Assembly (NCBI RefSeq): GCF_004358695.1
Contig: NZ_SNAA01000006.1
Location: 89,480 to 153,479 of the forward strand
Reading direction: 5' to 3'
Length of the DNA: 64,000 bases
Origin: Palleronia sediminis
Lineage (GTDB): Bacteria; Pseudomonadota; Alphaproteobacteria; Rhodobacterales; Rhodobacteraceae
The notes under the pieces are model-generated. The model was not told the origin of the DNA and searched no databases. It saw only the letters and a list, made by a program, of their open reading frames with translations. The translations under genes were made by a program, and so were the position numbers. This document shows, one piece after another, positions 54,007-63,880 of this stretch. The stretch's first letter is position 1, and the number at the start of each line of letters is the position of its first letter.

Positions 54007-55127
54007 TCGGCGCGCTCCAGGTGAGCGGCGATCAGGTCGTTGACCTTGCCGCTCTTTTCCATTTGCGGCATGTGGCCCGCCGCATCGATCAATTCGACGG
54101 TAGCGCCTTTCGGCGCCGCCTCCGCGCCCGAGGCGGGCAGGATCGCGTCCTCGCGGCCCCAAACGACGAGAAGCGGGCGGGTAAGCGCAGATAGCTCCTC
54201 CGCTACGCCCTCGGCCGCGGCGGCGCCCATGAGATTGGCCTCGGCGATGGCGCGCAGCGCGGCGTCGGCGCCGTCTAAGCGCTTGTAGGCTAGCGTGCGC
54301 TCGATCATGTCAGACGTGATGGCCGCAGGATCGGCAACGAGCATCTGAAGCGTGGTTTTCATTGGTCGCCGTCGCTCGGCGTTCAGAAAGCCCTTGATGA
54401 AATCTTCGTTTGCATCCGCGCCCAGCCCGGCCGGCGCAATGAGCGTCAGCGAACGTGCGTCGACCGCGCCGGCGGCGAGTCGAAGGGCAATTCTGCCGCC
54501 GAGCGAATGCCCCGCCAGATGCGCGCCATCGGGCATGAGATGTTTGATCACTGGAGCAAGCGCATCAGCGATTTCGGCGAAGCCCGCTAGGCCCGGCGCC
54601 ATTGGGCTATTGCCGTGGGATGGTAGTTCGATCGCGTGAACGGGGCGGCCAGCCGCAAGTGCCTGTTGATTGAACATCCAGGCGCTGGCATCCGCGCCGA
54701 ACCCATGCAGCAGGACGAGAGGAGTGCCCTCCGCGCCACCGTTCGCTGTGACCACGTTGACGCGCAGATCGCCGATTTCGACGATTTCCTCCATCACCGA
54801 TGGTCCAGCTTCGTCGTCTTGCTCGAACCAAGCGAAGCCGCCGAGGAATTCGTCGATCTCCTCATCACTCACGGCGGCTTCCGCCATAACCGCAATGAGG
54901 CTTCCGCATGGGGCGGACTGACCTTCGTGCACAAGAATGCGGCGCAATATACCGCCCTTCTCCGCCTCGACGGCGTTTGCAATCTTGTCGGTCTCGACGT
55001 CGAGAAGATCCTCGCCTGCCTCCGCTTTTCCACCCTCTGAGACGTGCCAGGCGGCGATCTTGCCCTCGGTCATCGTCATGCCCCACTTGGGCATTGTGAT
55101 CGGGACAATGCGGTCCGTGTCATTCAT
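54003..55127 (-). CDS. acoC: AcoC-type E2: lipoyl domain fused to alpha/beta-hydrolase
   Basis: 374 residues, as in AcoC of acetoin dehydrogenase systems. The N-terminal lipoyl domain has the lipoylated Lys48 in DLLDVETDKIANAVE. The C-terminal half is an alpha/beta-hydrolase (LLHGFGADASAW, AGHSLGGRIALRL with the nucleophilic Ser, and a late His in AAGHMPQ) instead of the usual catalytic E2 acyltransferase domain. It takes the acyl group from AcoAB and passes it to CoA. No E3 dihydrolipoamide dehydrogenase is encoded nearby. Confidence 0.88.
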   Translation of the reverse strand: MNDTDRIVPITMPKWGMTMTEGKIAAWHVSEGGKAEAGEDLLDVETDKIANAVEAEKGGILRRILVHEGQSAPCGSLIAVMAEAAVSDEEIDEFLGGFAWFEQDDEAGPSVMEEIVEIGDLRVNVVTANGGAEGTPLVLLHGFGADASAWMFNQQALAAGRPVHAIELPSHGNSPMAPGLAGFAEIADALAPVIKHLMPDGAHLAGHSLGGRIALRLAAGAVDARSLTLIAPAGLGADANEDFIKGFLNAERRRPMKTTLQMLVADPAAITSDMIERTLAYKRLDGADAALRAIAEANLMGAAAAEGVAEELSALTRPLLVVWGREDAILPASGAEAAPKGATVELIDAAGHMPQMEKSGKVNDLIAAHLERAE

Positions 55128-55137
55128 GGCTCTATCC

Positions 55138-56148
55138 TCATCTGTGGGCGAGCGAGCGGCGCACGGCATCAACGATGCGAGCGGCGTCGGGCAGGTAGGC
55201 GTCCTCAAGAGAGGGCGCGTAGGGCACAGGCGTGTGCGGGGGCGTGACCTTGAGGATTGGAGCACGCAGTGCACCGAAAGCCTGCTCGGCGACGATGGAA
55301 GATATATCAGCTGCCATGCCGCAGCGCGGGCTGGCCTCGTCGACGATGATCACGCGACCGGTTTCTTCCGTAAATTCAAGGATCGTTTCGGTATCGAGCG
55401 GCGAGGTCGTGCGCGGGTCGATTACGCTGACATTGATCCCCTCTTCCGCAAGCTTGGCTGCGGCCGCTTCGGCCCGGCCGACCATCCGCCCATACGCGAA
55501 AATCGCGGCGTCGGGCCCCTCTCGTACAATCCGCGCTTCGCCGAAGGGCACGGCATAAGATTGGTCGGCGACCTCACCCTGTTCATCGTAAAGCATCTTG
55601 TGTTCGAGGAAGACGACGGGGTCGTCGTCGCGGATCGCCTCTATCAGCAGACCCTTGGCATCCGAGGGGGTCGATGGGATGACGACCTTGAGGCCGGGAA
55701 TATGCGTGAAAATTGGGTAGAGCGCCTGGCTGTGCTGACTGGCCGAGCGAGCGCCTGCGCCAAAGGTCGCGCGCAATACCATCGGGCAGCGGGTTTTGCC
55801 TCCGAACATGTAACGGAACTTCGCTGCCTGATTCATCACCTGGTCGAGGCAGACACCGATGAAATCGACGAACATGATCTCGACGACCGGGCGCAGCCCC
55901 GTCAACGCCGCCCCGGCGGCCGCTCCGACAAAGGCGCTTTCGGTGATGGGCGTATCTAGAACGCGCTCGCGCCCATAGGCTCCGAGGAGGCCTTTGGTCA
56001 CACCGAAGGCACCGCCCCAGGCATCCTGTTCGCCGTCGCCGCCGGTGCCGCCCGTCACATCTTCGCCAAAGACGACTACCCGGGGATCGGCTTTCATTTC
56101 CTGGTGCAACGCTTCGTTCAGCGCGGCGCGAAAGCTCTTGCGGCCCAT
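55138..56148 (-). CDS. acoB: AcoB-type E1 beta subunit of 2-oxo acid/acetoin dehydrogenase
   Basis: 336 residues. Transketolase-like E1 beta: VVFGEDV near the start, DTPITESAFVGAAAGAALTGLRPVVE, and ASQHSQALYP. Forms an alpha2beta2 ThDP enzyme with AcoA. The AcoB versus PdhB/BkdB call rests mostly on the AcoC-type E2 partner and gene order. 3 bp after acoA and 10 bp before acoC. Confidence 0.85.
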   Translation of the reverse strand: MGRKSFRAALNEALHQEMKADPRVVVFGEDVTGGTGGDGEQDAWGGAFGVTKGLLGAYGRERVLDTPITESAFVGAAAGAALTGLRPVVEIMFVDFIGVCLDQVMNQAAKFRYMFGGKTRCPMVLRATFGAGARSASQHSQALYPIFTHIPGLKVVIPSTPSDAKGLLIEAIRDDDPVVFLEHKMLYDEQGEVADQSYAVPFGEARIVREGPDAAIFAYGRMVGRAEAAAAKLAEEGINVSVIDPRTTSPLDTETILEFTEETGRVIIVDEASPRCGMAADISSIVAEQAFGALRAPILKVTPPHTPVPYAPSLEDAYLPDAARIVDAVRRSLAHR

Positions 56149-56151
56149 CGG

Positions 56152-57129
56152 TCAATTCCCTTCGGCGTATGAGACGTAGACATCGGTTTCCAGCGTTGCC
56201 GGATCGGGCTCGTTTGCAGCGCGCGCAGCCTTCACCGCCGCGTCGATTGCGTCCTCGACCTCCGCGTCGATTGCGTCCAGCGTTCCTTCTTCGATCAAGC
56301 CGCTCTTGATTAGCGTGGCGCGTAGGCGTGTCAGACAATCGCGCTCATGGCGCTGCACCCGCTTAGATTCCTCACTTCGGTAGGTATCCACGTCTCCATT
56401 GAAATGGCCGTAGAAGCGTTCCGTTTTCATATGCAGTAGGCTTGGGCCCTCGCCCGCACGGGCGCGGGTAACGGCTGCAGAGGTGCTTTCATAAACGTTC
56501 GACAGTGATAGTCCGTCCACAAGTTCGGCGGCCATGCCGTAGCCCTGTGCTCGCATGACGATATCACCGGCGGTCGCGAATTCGCTGCTCGTCGCCTCGC
56601 CCCAGCCGTTATCCTCGATCACAAAAATTACGGGCAGGTTCCAGACCATCGCGAGGTTGAGTGATTCCGCCGTCGTTCCTTGGTTAACGGCGCCATCGCC
56701 TGAGAATGCCACGGCGACAGAACCAGTTTTAAGGGTCTTGGCGGTAAGGGCTGCGCCGCAAGCCAAAGGCGGACCGCCCCCGACGATGCCGTTTGCGCCA
56801 AGCATGCCGACATTGAGATCGGCGATATGCATCGAGCCGCCCTTTCCCTTGCAGGTCCCGGACTCCTTTCCAAGAATCTCTGCCATCATTGGACCCACTT
56901 CGCAGCCCTTGGCGATGGAATGGCCGTGCCCGCGATGCGTTGAAACGATGTGGTCGCCATTGCCGAGCGCCATGCAGACCCCAGTCGCAACGGCCTCCTG
57001 ACCGGCATAGAGATGGGTAGAACCGGGAACGCGGCCGGCTTGTGCCTCCACATGGACGTTCGTCTCGAATGCGCGGATTGTACGCATCGTGCGGTAGGCC
57101 CTCTCGAGATCTTCACGACTCATCTGCAT
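56152..57129 (-). CDS. acoA: AcoA-type E1 alpha subunit of 2-oxo acid/acetoin dehydrogenase
   Basis: 325 residues. ThDP-binding GDGAVNQGTTAESLN to EDNGWGEA, and the N-terminal RxxRxFE-like MRTIRAFETNVHVEAQAGRV are typical of E1 alpha. STHRGHGHSIAKG is conserved. First gene of the acoA-acoB-acoC-VOC-dpaL-transporter-glcG train, divergent from an Lrp-type regulator. The substrate may be acetoin, or a 2-oxo acid formed by DpaL. Confidence 0.87.
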   Translation of the reverse strand: MQMSREDLERAYRTMRTIRAFETNVHVEAQAGRVPGSTHLYAGQEAVATGVCMALGNGDHIVSTHRGHGHSIAKGCEVGPMMAEILGKESGTCKGKGGSMHIADLNVGMLGANGIVGGGPPLACGAALTAKTLKTGSVAVAFSGDGAVNQGTTAESLNLAMVWNLPVIFVIEDNGWGEATSSEFATAGDIVMRAQGYGMAAELVDGLSLSNVYESTSAAVTRARAGEGPSLLHMKTERFYGHFNGDVDTYRSEESKRVQRHERDCLTRLRATLIKSGLIEEGTLDAIDAEVEDAIDAAVKAARAANEPDPATLETDVYVSYAEGN

Positions 57130-57255
57130 GGGGGTCGGACCTTTTAAAATGATCGTCGTGAAAACGGTAGGAGCGTTTCAACAGGAGGAACTTGCGTAAA
57201 GCGTAGTACAATGCAAAAAAATGGATAGTTTTCATGTTTATCGGGTAATTCTTGC
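57130..57255. promoter_or_regulatory. Divergent acoA-lrp promoter region
   Basis: 126 bp, markedly AT-richer than the surroundings (AAAAAAATGGATAGTTTTCAT and similar), between divergent acoA and an Lrp/AsnC gene. This is where an Lrp-type regulator would bind. No single clear palindrome was identified. Confidence 0.5.
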
Positions 57256-57723
57256 ATGGCCCTAGATAGCTTCGATCGGCGAATTCTGCGTCTCGTCCAG
57301 CACGACGCACGGCTAACGGCGCAACAACTCTCCGCGGTGGTGGGTTTGTCGCCCTCTGCATGTCATCGGCGGCTCGCGAGACTTCGGGAGAGCGGGGCAA
57401 TCCATTCCGAAATCGCGGTTATCGATCCCGCCGCGGTGGGGCGGGCTGTGTCGCTCATCGTGATGGTAACGCTCGAGCGCGAGCAGACCGACGTAATCTC
57501 TGAGTTCAAGCGCGCCACGCTCGAGAGCGTAGATATTTCGCAATGCTACTACGTCACGGGCTCGGCCGATTTCGTAATGATCCTCACGGCGCGCTCAATG
57601 GAGCATTACGACGTCTTCGTGCAGAATTTCCTCTTTGCCAATCGCAACGTACGCCGTTTCGAGACACACGTCGTGATGGATCGCGTCAAGGTCGGCTTTG
57701 GGGTACCCATCGACGATGCATGA
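57256..57723 (+). CDS. Lrp/AsnC-family transcriptional regulator
   Basis: 155 residues. N-terminal HTH (LDSFDRRILRLVQHDARLTAQ, then LSAVVGLSPSACHRRLARL) and a C-terminal RAM/ligand-binding domain (DISQCYYVTGSADFVMIL). Divergent from acoA, so it is probably the local regulator sensing an amino acid, as is common for AsnC-type genes beside catabolic operons. Confidence 0.9.
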   Translation: MALDSFDRRILRLVQHDARLTAQQLSAVVGLSPSACHRRLARLRESGAIHSEIAVIDPAAVGRAVSLIVMVTLEREQTDVISEFKRATLESVDISQCYYVTGSADFVMILTARSMEHYDVFVQNFLFANRNVRRFETHVVMDRVKVGFGVPIDDA

Positions 57724-57731
57724 GTCGGGTC

Positions 57732-58721
57732 TCAGAGACCGATTCTCGGATCGGCCAAAGATTGCAGAATATCGAGCATCAGCACCGCTAAGATGTAGAA
57801 CGCTCCGAAGACCAGTGCCACGCCGAGCACCGCGGCAAGATCGGAACTGGCGAAACTCTGAACGAGGTAAAGCCCTAGCCCGGGCCAAGCGAAGATGCGC
57901 TCCACGATCAGCAGATTTCCGAACATGAGGCCGATCTGAAGCCCGACCATCGAGAGCGGCGGCCCGGCGGCATTGCGCAGCCCGTGCCGCGCGATCACCG
58001 TGTGCTCCGAAAGGCCTTTGCCTCGCGCAGTGCGGATCCAAGGCTGGTTCAGTCTGTCGGAAAGTGCGCCGGCGAGACTGCGCCCGACCGACACGGCGAC
58101 TGGAAACGCGAGCGCCAGCGCTGGAAGGACGAGATGATGCAAGGCCGACAGAAAACCGCCGGGTCGTCCGGCAAGAAGCGTATCGATTAGCATGAAGCCG
58201 GTGGGGCCCGAGAAACGCCGGATACCGATTCGGCCCGATCCGGGGAAGATGTCGAGCTTGAACCAGAAGACATAGATCAACAGCAGAGCCGAAAGAAAGA
58301 TCGGCACTGATCCCAGCGCCAACATCGTCAAACGCACCGGGGCTGACCCGAACGTACCTGTCTGGACGAAGGCGAAACCAACCGCCATCGTGATGCCCAG
58401 GAAGAGGGCCGCGGCGACGAGTTCGAGCGAGGCAGGTAGGTAGCGCGCGATATCGGCGGCAACGGGCTGACGGGTGCGCACCGAGGTGCCAAGATCACCC
58501 CGCACAACTCCCGCCATGAAATCGACGTATTGCACGAGGATTGGACCGTTTAGGCCCATCTGCTCGCGCACGGCCGCTACGGTCTCGGGGGGCGCGGCAG
58601 GGCCGGCCAACGCCCGGGCGGGGTCGGCCGGGATGATCGCTTGAAGCGCGAACACGATGGCGCTCATCGCCCAAAGCACGATGACAAGACCGATCATGCG
58701 CCGCGTGAGGAATTCGATCAT
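57732..58721 (-). CDS. Dpp/Opp-type ABC transporter permease 1
   Basis: 329 residues from ATG 58721. DppB type: N-terminal TRRMIGLVIVLWAMSAIVFA, the DPARALAGP periplasmic segment, and the EAA loop near WIRTARGKGLSEHTVIARHG. Last gene of the operon; its stop converges on the lrp stop. It is 1 nt after the dppC-like stop. Confidence 0.87.
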   Translation of the reverse strand: MIEFLTRRMIGLVIVLWAMSAIVFALQAIIPADPARALAGPAAPPETVAAVREQMGLNGPILVQYVDFMAGVVRGDLGTSVRTRQPVAADIARYLPASLELVAAALFLGITMAVGFAFVQTGTFGSAPVRLTMLALGSVPIFLSALLLIYVFWFKLDIFPGSGRIGIRRFSGPTGFMLIDTLLAGRPGGFLSALHHLVLPALALAFPVAVSVGRSLAGALSDRLNQPWIRTARGKGLSEHTVIARHGLRNAAGPPLSMVGLQIGLMFGNLLIVERIFAWPGLGLYLVQSFASSDLAAVLGVALVFGAFYILAVLMLDILQSLADPRIGL

Positions 58722-58722
58722 A

Positions 58723-59550
58723 TCAAGCACCTCGTACGATACGCCGCAAACCATCCCCAGCGAGGTTCGACATCAAACACATCACGAAGATCGCCGTCGC
58801 GGGCAGGATCGGCAGCCACCAGAAGACTGTCAGACTGTCCAGTGCGCGAGCGGTCATCGCGCCCAACTCGGGCGCCGGCGCCGGCTGTCCGAGGCCGAGG
58901 AAGGACATCAGCGACATGATCATGACGACGTTGGCGACGTCGAGCGTTGCCGCGACGAGCAAGGCTGGCACAATTCCAGGGAGCAGGTGGCGCCTGATGA
59001 GCCGGGCAAGTGGTAGGCCGGCGCTGCGAGCGGCTTCGAAATGCGGGCGAGATACGAGTCGCCGCACTTCGTCGCGTACGATACGGGCATACCACGGCCA
59101 CCAGAAGATCAGAATCGCGAGCATCGTGTTGAACAGCCCGTTGCCAAGGGCCGCAACCACGGCTAGCGCGATCAGCGTCGAGGGTAGAACCATAAAAAGT
59201 TCCACGAGCCGCATGAGCAACAGGTCTGTTCGTCCACCGGCGAGCCCAGCGACGAGGCCGATTGCGCTGCCGAAGATCAGCGCACCGGCGATGATCGCTA
59301 GGCCGGGTAGCCAAGTGTATGTCGTACCCAATAGAATGCGTGAGAGCATATCACGCCCGATCTCGTCGGTGCCGAACCAGTGCCCTGGTCCAGGCGGGAG
59401 GTAGGCGGAATCGACACGCAGGTAGGGGTCGTGCGGCGTGATCCACGGCGCGATTATTGAAAGCACCGTGATCGCCACGAGCGCAAGTAGCGCCAAGCTT
59501 TCGCCGGGGCCGATCCGATACATCAATTGTGCCAGAAGGCTATCTCTCAT
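58723..59550 (-). CDS. Dpp/Opp-type ABC transporter permease 2
   Basis: 275 residues. DppC type with HWFGTDEIGRDMLSRILLG, the N-terminal family signature, and the EAA loop FEAARSAGLPLARLIRRHLLP. It overlaps the ATPase gene by 4 nt (ATGA). Forms the pore with permease 1. Confidence 0.87.
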   Translation of the reverse strand: MRDSLLAQLMYRIGPGESLALLALVAITVLSIIAPWITPHDPYLRVDSAYLPPGPGHWFGTDEIGRDMLSRILLGTTYTWLPGLAIIAGALIFGSAIGLVAGLAGGRTDLLLMRLVELFMVLPSTLIALAVVAALGNGLFNTMLAILIFWWPWYARIVRDEVRRLVSRPHFEAARSAGLPLARLIRRHLLPGIVPALLVAATLDVANVVMIMSLMSFLGLGQPAPAPELGAMTARALDSLTVFWWLPILPATAIFVMCLMSNLAGDGLRRIVRGA

Positions 59551-61313
59551 GGCGCGGCCCGCTCGCTGACGTTGCGTGCACCCATCCGGGGGATCGCGGC
59601 GATGAGGGACCGGGTGTAGGGGTGGCGTGGCGCCGAGATGACTTCTTCCGCCGGCCCCGCCTCGACAAGCCGCCCCTGCTCGAGCACTGCAATTCTGTCT
59701 GCAATCAGCCGCGCGGCGGCAAGGTCGTGGGTGATGAAGAGCATCGCGATCCCCTTCTTTCGGCGAATCTCGTTGAACAGGTTGAGTGTTTGTGCCGCAA
59801 GCGAGACATCCATTGCGCTGATCGGTTCATCGCAAAGCAATAGGCGCGGCAGGTTTATCATCGCGCGAGCGACGACTGCGCGCTGGCATTGCCCTCCTGA
59901 CAGGTCGGATGGAAGCGCTTCGGCCAATGCTGGATCGAGCCCAAGACCTGACATTGCCTCGGCGACGCGGTCTCGCCGTTCGTGTCGACCAAGTTGCGCG
60001 GGCAACCGCTCGGCAATCTGCGCCCCGATCCGCATCCATGGCGTAAGTGAGGAGAATGCATCCTGGAAGATCACCTGCGGTCGCGCGCCGTCGGGCAGAC
60101 GTACCTCGCCGTGATCCGCGGTCTCGAGCCCAGCAGCGATGCGCAAGATGGTGGATTTGCCCGAACCGCTCTCGCCCACGAGTGCAACGCATTCGCCTCG
60201 CAAGATCGTCAGATCGACCCCGCGCAGCACCTTCTTGGGCGCGCGGCGGCCGAACCAGTTGCGTGGTCCGGCCGGAAAGGACTTGGTAACACCTTGGATC
60301 TCGAGGGCAATCTCATCCTCGTGCTCGAACTCGGGCCAAGGATCAGCCGGGGCATCAGCTGCGGCTGCATCTATCCCTGCGCGATGGCATAACGCCAAAT
60401 GATTCGGCCCTGCGCCCGCCAGCTTCGGCGGCGGTTCTTCGTGACAGACCGAAATGGCTAGGCCGCAACGCCCGAGATAAGGGCAAAGGCCGACCTCGGG
60501 TACGTCCCGCGCCACCGCACCGGCCGGAAGCGGACGTGTGCGGTCGGAAGCAAGATGAAACCGGGCCGACATAAGATCGCGCGTATAGGGATGTGCCGGT
60601 TCGTGAAGCACGTCTGGGGTCGCGCCCCGTTCGACGATCCGGCCACGATAGCAGACGAGTACTCTGTCGGCGAGGGTCGAGGCGACGCCCAGATCGTGGG
60701 TTACAAAGAGGATCGCTGTGCCTTCATGGGAGAGGCTACGCAGCAGCCGGAGGATCTGCGCCTGCACGGTAACGTCGAGCGCGGTGGTCGGTTCATCGGC
60801 GATCAGCAGTGCGGGATCGGCAAGCATCGCCATGGCAATCATCACGCGCTGTCGCTGTCCTCCGGAAAGGCGATGCGGATAGCTCCCTAGAATACGGTCG
60901 GGATCGGGCAGTCCGGTTCGCTCAAGCCAGTCGCGCATTGTGTCGCGGCTAGCATTGGCGCCTTCGGCCATCTGGCTCCCTATGGTCATCGTCGGATTGA
61001 GCGAGGACAGCGCATCCTGCGAAATCGCTCGCACGCGATCCCGGCGAAGACTGCGGAGCGAGCGCTCGGGCGCATCCACGACTTCCTGCCCGGCAAGCTT
61101 GATCGATCCCGAGATACTTGGCGTAGCCAGAGCATTCAGTAGCCCTTGGATCGCCAGACCGATAGTTGACTTGCCGGAGCCGCTCTCTCCAACCAACGCC
61201 ACCACTTCCCCGGGCGCCATGTCAAAACTGATGTCATGGAGGATGCGATGAGCGATTCGATCGCGGAAGAGGTCCACGTTGAGGTCGCGAATAGAAAGGA
61301 CGGGCTTACCCAT
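59547..61313 (-). CDS. Dpp/Opp-type ABC transporter, two ATPase domains in one protein
   Basis: 588 residues from ATG 61313 (a TTG at 61328 is possible). DppD and DppF functions are fused: each half has Walker [10 protein letters not shown] and a signature ([19 protein letters not shown]). A Cys-rich segment follows the first half ([14 protein letters not shown]), as in DppD/OppD C-terminal iron-sulfur-like motifs. It overlaps the lactonase-like gene by 8 nt. Energises import by permeases 1 and 2. Confidence 0.88.
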   Translation of the reverse strand: MGKPVLSIRDLNVDLFRDRIAHRILHDISFDMAPGEVVALVGESGSGKSTIGLAIQGLLNALATPSISGSIKLAGQEVVDAPERSLRSLRRDRVRAISQDALSSLNPTMTIGSQMAEGANASRDTMRDWLERTGLPDPDRILGSYPHRLSGGQRQRVMIAMAMLADPALLIADEPTTALDVTVQAQILRLLRSLSHEGTAILFVTHDLGVASTLADRVLVCYRGRIVERGATPDVLHEPAHPYTRDLMSARFHLASDRTRPLPAGAVARDVPEVGLCPYLGRCGLAISVCHEEPPPKLAGAGPNHLALCHRAGIDAAAADAPADPWPEFEHEDEIALEIQGVTKSFPAGPRNWFGRRAPKKVLRGVDLTILRGECVALVGESGSGKSTILRIAAGLETADHGEVRLPDGARPQVIFQDAFSSLTPWMRIGAQIAERLPAQLGRHERRDRVAEAMSGLGLDPALAEALPSDLSGGQCQRAVVARAMINLPRLLLCDEPISAMDVSLAAQTLNLFNEIRRKKGIAMLFITHDLAAARLIADRIAVLEQGRLVEAGPAEEVISAPRHPYTRSLIAAIPRMGARNVSERAAP

Positions 61314-62088
61314 AATAATCGGGCGCAAGACGCAGCCCTAATAGCAGATTGGGATCATGGGTGAGCATGAGTGTCGTGTCGGTCTCTTCCACCAGACGGT
61401 TGATCCGGCGGATCGACGCCAGCGCCTCGGCATCATCGGACGCCTCGCCTGGCAGGATTTCTTCGTCGAAGTTTTCCATCAAGTCGCCTACGTCGCCGGC
61501 GAGCAGCACCATGCCGGTCTCGGGGAGCTCGAGAAGCGCGGACATGTGTCCTGGTGTATGGCCGGGGGTGGCGAGCAGGTCGATCCCCGGCATGAGGCGG
61601 TGATCGCCGTCAAGCAGATGCCAGCGGAGCCCTGGCAGATCGTAATCCCGGGCAAACCAAGCCGGCCCGGCAACGCTCGACATCGCGTGCTCCATTTCTC
61701 GACGCTGGACGTAGAGATCGGCATGGCCAAGGCGTTTGATATGCCCGCTGTGGTCGGCATGCAGGTGCGACAGTATCACCGCCGAGATATCCTCGAAGCC
61801 GATACCAATGTGTTTGAGTTGTGGCTCCATCTCGTGATGATCTTGCACCACTGGCGGCGGATCCCAGCCTTTCAGAAGAAAGTTCGTGGCTAGCCGCGCA
61901 GGGTCGCGCAGGTTCGCCTCGTCGAGCCCGGCATCGAAAAGAATCCAGCCGTGATCAGTATCAAGCAGGTATGCCGTGATCGGGACGGAAATCAGGATCC
62001 GCTCGCCGCGCCCGCGCGTCGAGATCGTGCGCGGAATGATTTCGAAACCGCAGAGCAATACGAAGAGTCGGTTGACCGCAGTGGTCAC
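61306..62088 (-). CDS. Metallo-beta-lactamase-fold hydrolase, AHL-lactonase-like
   Basis: 260 residues from GTG 62088, just after the binding-protein stop; the start is not certain. Zinc motif HLHADHSGH, a later GHTPGHM and AGDVGD match the N-acyl homoserine lactonase (AttM/AiiA) group. In Agrobacterium, AttM also opens gamma-butyrolactone. It lies inside the Dpp-type importer operon, so its natural substrate may be an imported lactone or related ester. Quorum quenching is only one option. Confidence 0.75.
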   Translation of the reverse strand: MTTAVNRLFVLLCGFEIIPRTISTRGRGERILISVPITAYLLDTDHGWILFDAGLDEANLRDPARLATNFLLKGWDPPPVVQDHHEMEPQLKHIGIGFEDISAVILSHLHADHSGHIKRLGHADLYVQRREMEHAMSSVAGPAWFARDYDLPGLRWHLLDGDHRLMPGIDLLATPGHTPGHMSALLELPETGMVLLAGDVGDLMENFDEEILPGEASDDAEALASIRRINRLVEETDTTLMLTHDPNLLLGLRLAPDYYG

Positions 62089-62092
62089 CGGC

Positions 62093-63619
62093 TCAATCCG
62101 CCCAGCGAACCATGCCGAAATCGATGTTGCCCGGCGGGAAGACGGGCCGAAGCCCAAGGTCGGTAAGCCCCTCGGCGTGGACAACGACATCTTGCACGTC
62201 AACGAGGGGAATGAACTTCCCGGCCTCCACCCACATCTCGCCGGCGCGTGCAAATGCAGCATCGCGCTCGGCAATGTCCGTCATGGATGCAGCGCCTTTC
62301 GCAATTTCGTCGGCTTCTGGCAGCGAAGCGCCCATCAGGTTGAGCACTGCGCCTGTCTGGTAGAACACGGCAGCCTGGTTCTCGGGGTGGGCACTGTCGG
62401 GGTTGGCCCGCGAGACGAGCAAGTCCGGTGCGGTTTCCATTGCGCCCTGCAGGACGAAAAGTGCACCGGCTGGCAGCACATTGACCTCGCTCTCCACGCC
62501 GATCGAAGAGAGTTGAGCCGAAAGTAGATCGGCGACCCGCCCGACATTCTCTGTTTCCTCGACGCCGTAACCCAGCGTGACCGAGACCGGGCCCTGTGCC
62601 TCAATCGCAGCGCGGGCCGCTTCCATGTCCGTTGGGAAGACTACCGGGTTATCGGGCGTGAGCATCGCTGCCTGGAACAGCGATTTCGCAGCTGTAGCGT
62701 AGCCGGCGAAGGCATCGACGATCCAGGTTTGAGGCGCGATCGCTGTCAGCACCGCTTCGCGGACCGCCGCATCCTCCGCGATCATGCTGCCGGGCTTTAC
62801 GAAGGCCAGAATGAGCGCCATGCTTTCGTTTGCGGTGATCTCAAGTCCCGGAGCTAGGGCGGCGAGTTGGGCCCAGGGATAATTTGTTGGAACCGCGTCA
62901 ATCTCACCGCTACGCAATTGCAGGATCTGCTGTCCGATATCGGGAATGACCGGGATCTCGATCCGGTCGAAATACGGGGCGGTCCCATGATAATCATTAA
63001 AACGGACGAGTAAGTAATCCTGCCCACGCGCGAAGCGCTCCAATACGTAGGGTCCGGTGCCTACGGCGTTCTCTGTCGCCCAACTGGCGGAATTGTCGTC
63101 CGCGGCATTCTCGGCAAATGCTACCGGGCTCGTGATTTTCGGACCCCAAGGACTCGCGAGTTGGTCGAGCAATGAGGGTTGCGGCTGGCCTAGCGTCAAG
63201 ACGACTGTATCGGCATCTGGAGCGGACATCTCGGTGACGTTCCACAGAAAATAGCTCAGCATCATGTCATCGCCCTGCCGCCGCTTGAGCGCGGCAAGGA
63301 CCGCGTTGGCATCCATTGGCGTGCCATCATGGAAACTGACGTTATCGGTGAGATCGAATGTGTAGGTCAAACCGTCCTCGGAAATTGTCCATCGCGTCGC
63401 CAGCAGACCGGTGATTTCGGTAGTGCCGGGGGAATATTCGACGAGACCCTCGTAGACAGAGTGTATTGCACCGAGGCCGAGCGCCTCGAAGGAATTGTCG
63501 GGATCGAAGGAGGTGATGTCGTAAGTCACTGGCACGCGCAACAATTCCTGCGCCGCCAGAGGGGTGGCGCCTGCAACGAGGGTGGCGGCAAGGGCGATAC
63601 GGATCTTCGAAACGTTCAT
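62093..63619 (-). CDS. Dpp/Opp-type ABC transporter substrate-binding protein
   Basis: 508 residues from ATG 63619 with GGGAG upstream. Signal peptide (MNVSKIRIALAATLVAGATP, cleavage near AAA/AQE). SBP_bac_5 fold: EYSPGTTEITGLLATRWTISE, DGTPMDANAVLAALKR. First gene of the importer operon SBP-lactonase-ATPase-permease-permease. Family ligands include peptides, glutathione, opines, nickel chelates; none can be fixed. The 274 bp upstream hold its promoter and nothing else recognised before the IS end. Confidence 0.88.
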   Translation of the reverse strand: MNVSKIRIALAATLVAGATPLAAQELLRVPVTYDITSFDPDNSFEALGLGAIHSVYEGLVEYSPGTTEITGLLATRWTISEDGLTYTFDLTDNVSFHDGTPMDANAVLAALKRRQGDDMMLSYFLWNVTEMSAPDADTVVLTLGQPQPSLLDQLASPWGPKITSPVAFAENAADDNSASWATENAVGTGPYVLERFARGQDYLLVRFNDYHGTAPYFDRIEIPVIPDIGQQILQLRSGEIDAVPTNYPWAQLAALAPGLEITANESMALILAFVKPGSMIAEDAAVREAVLTAIAPQTWIVDAFAGYATAAKSLFQAAMLTPDNPVVFPTDMEAARAAIEAQGPVSVTLGYGVEETENVGRVADLLSAQLSSIGVESEVNVLPAGALFVLQGAMETAPDLLVSRANPDSAHPENQAAVFYQTGAVLNLMGASLPEADEIAKGAASMTDIAERDAAFARAGEMWVEAGKFIPLVDVQDVVVHAEGLTDLGLRPVFPPGNIDFGMVRWAD

Positions 63620-63880
63620 GAGGCAACTCCCTAGGTTCGTCGTTTGAGACGAGGCGCATACGAGCGACCCGTCACAATGCTCTCCCGGGCTTTTACCCCT
63701 CCGTGTACCGCGCGACTGTCGGTCGCGGGTGGCGTCTCTCGGACCAAACTCCGCCGCGATAGTCGCGCACGGATGGAACCCTAGACCCCCTACATCCAAG
63801 AAAAGATCGAACGATTCGGTGATTCGCGCAAGTGCTTTGGTGAAACGCGTTACTTATCAGCGGCTTGACAGTAGAAATTC

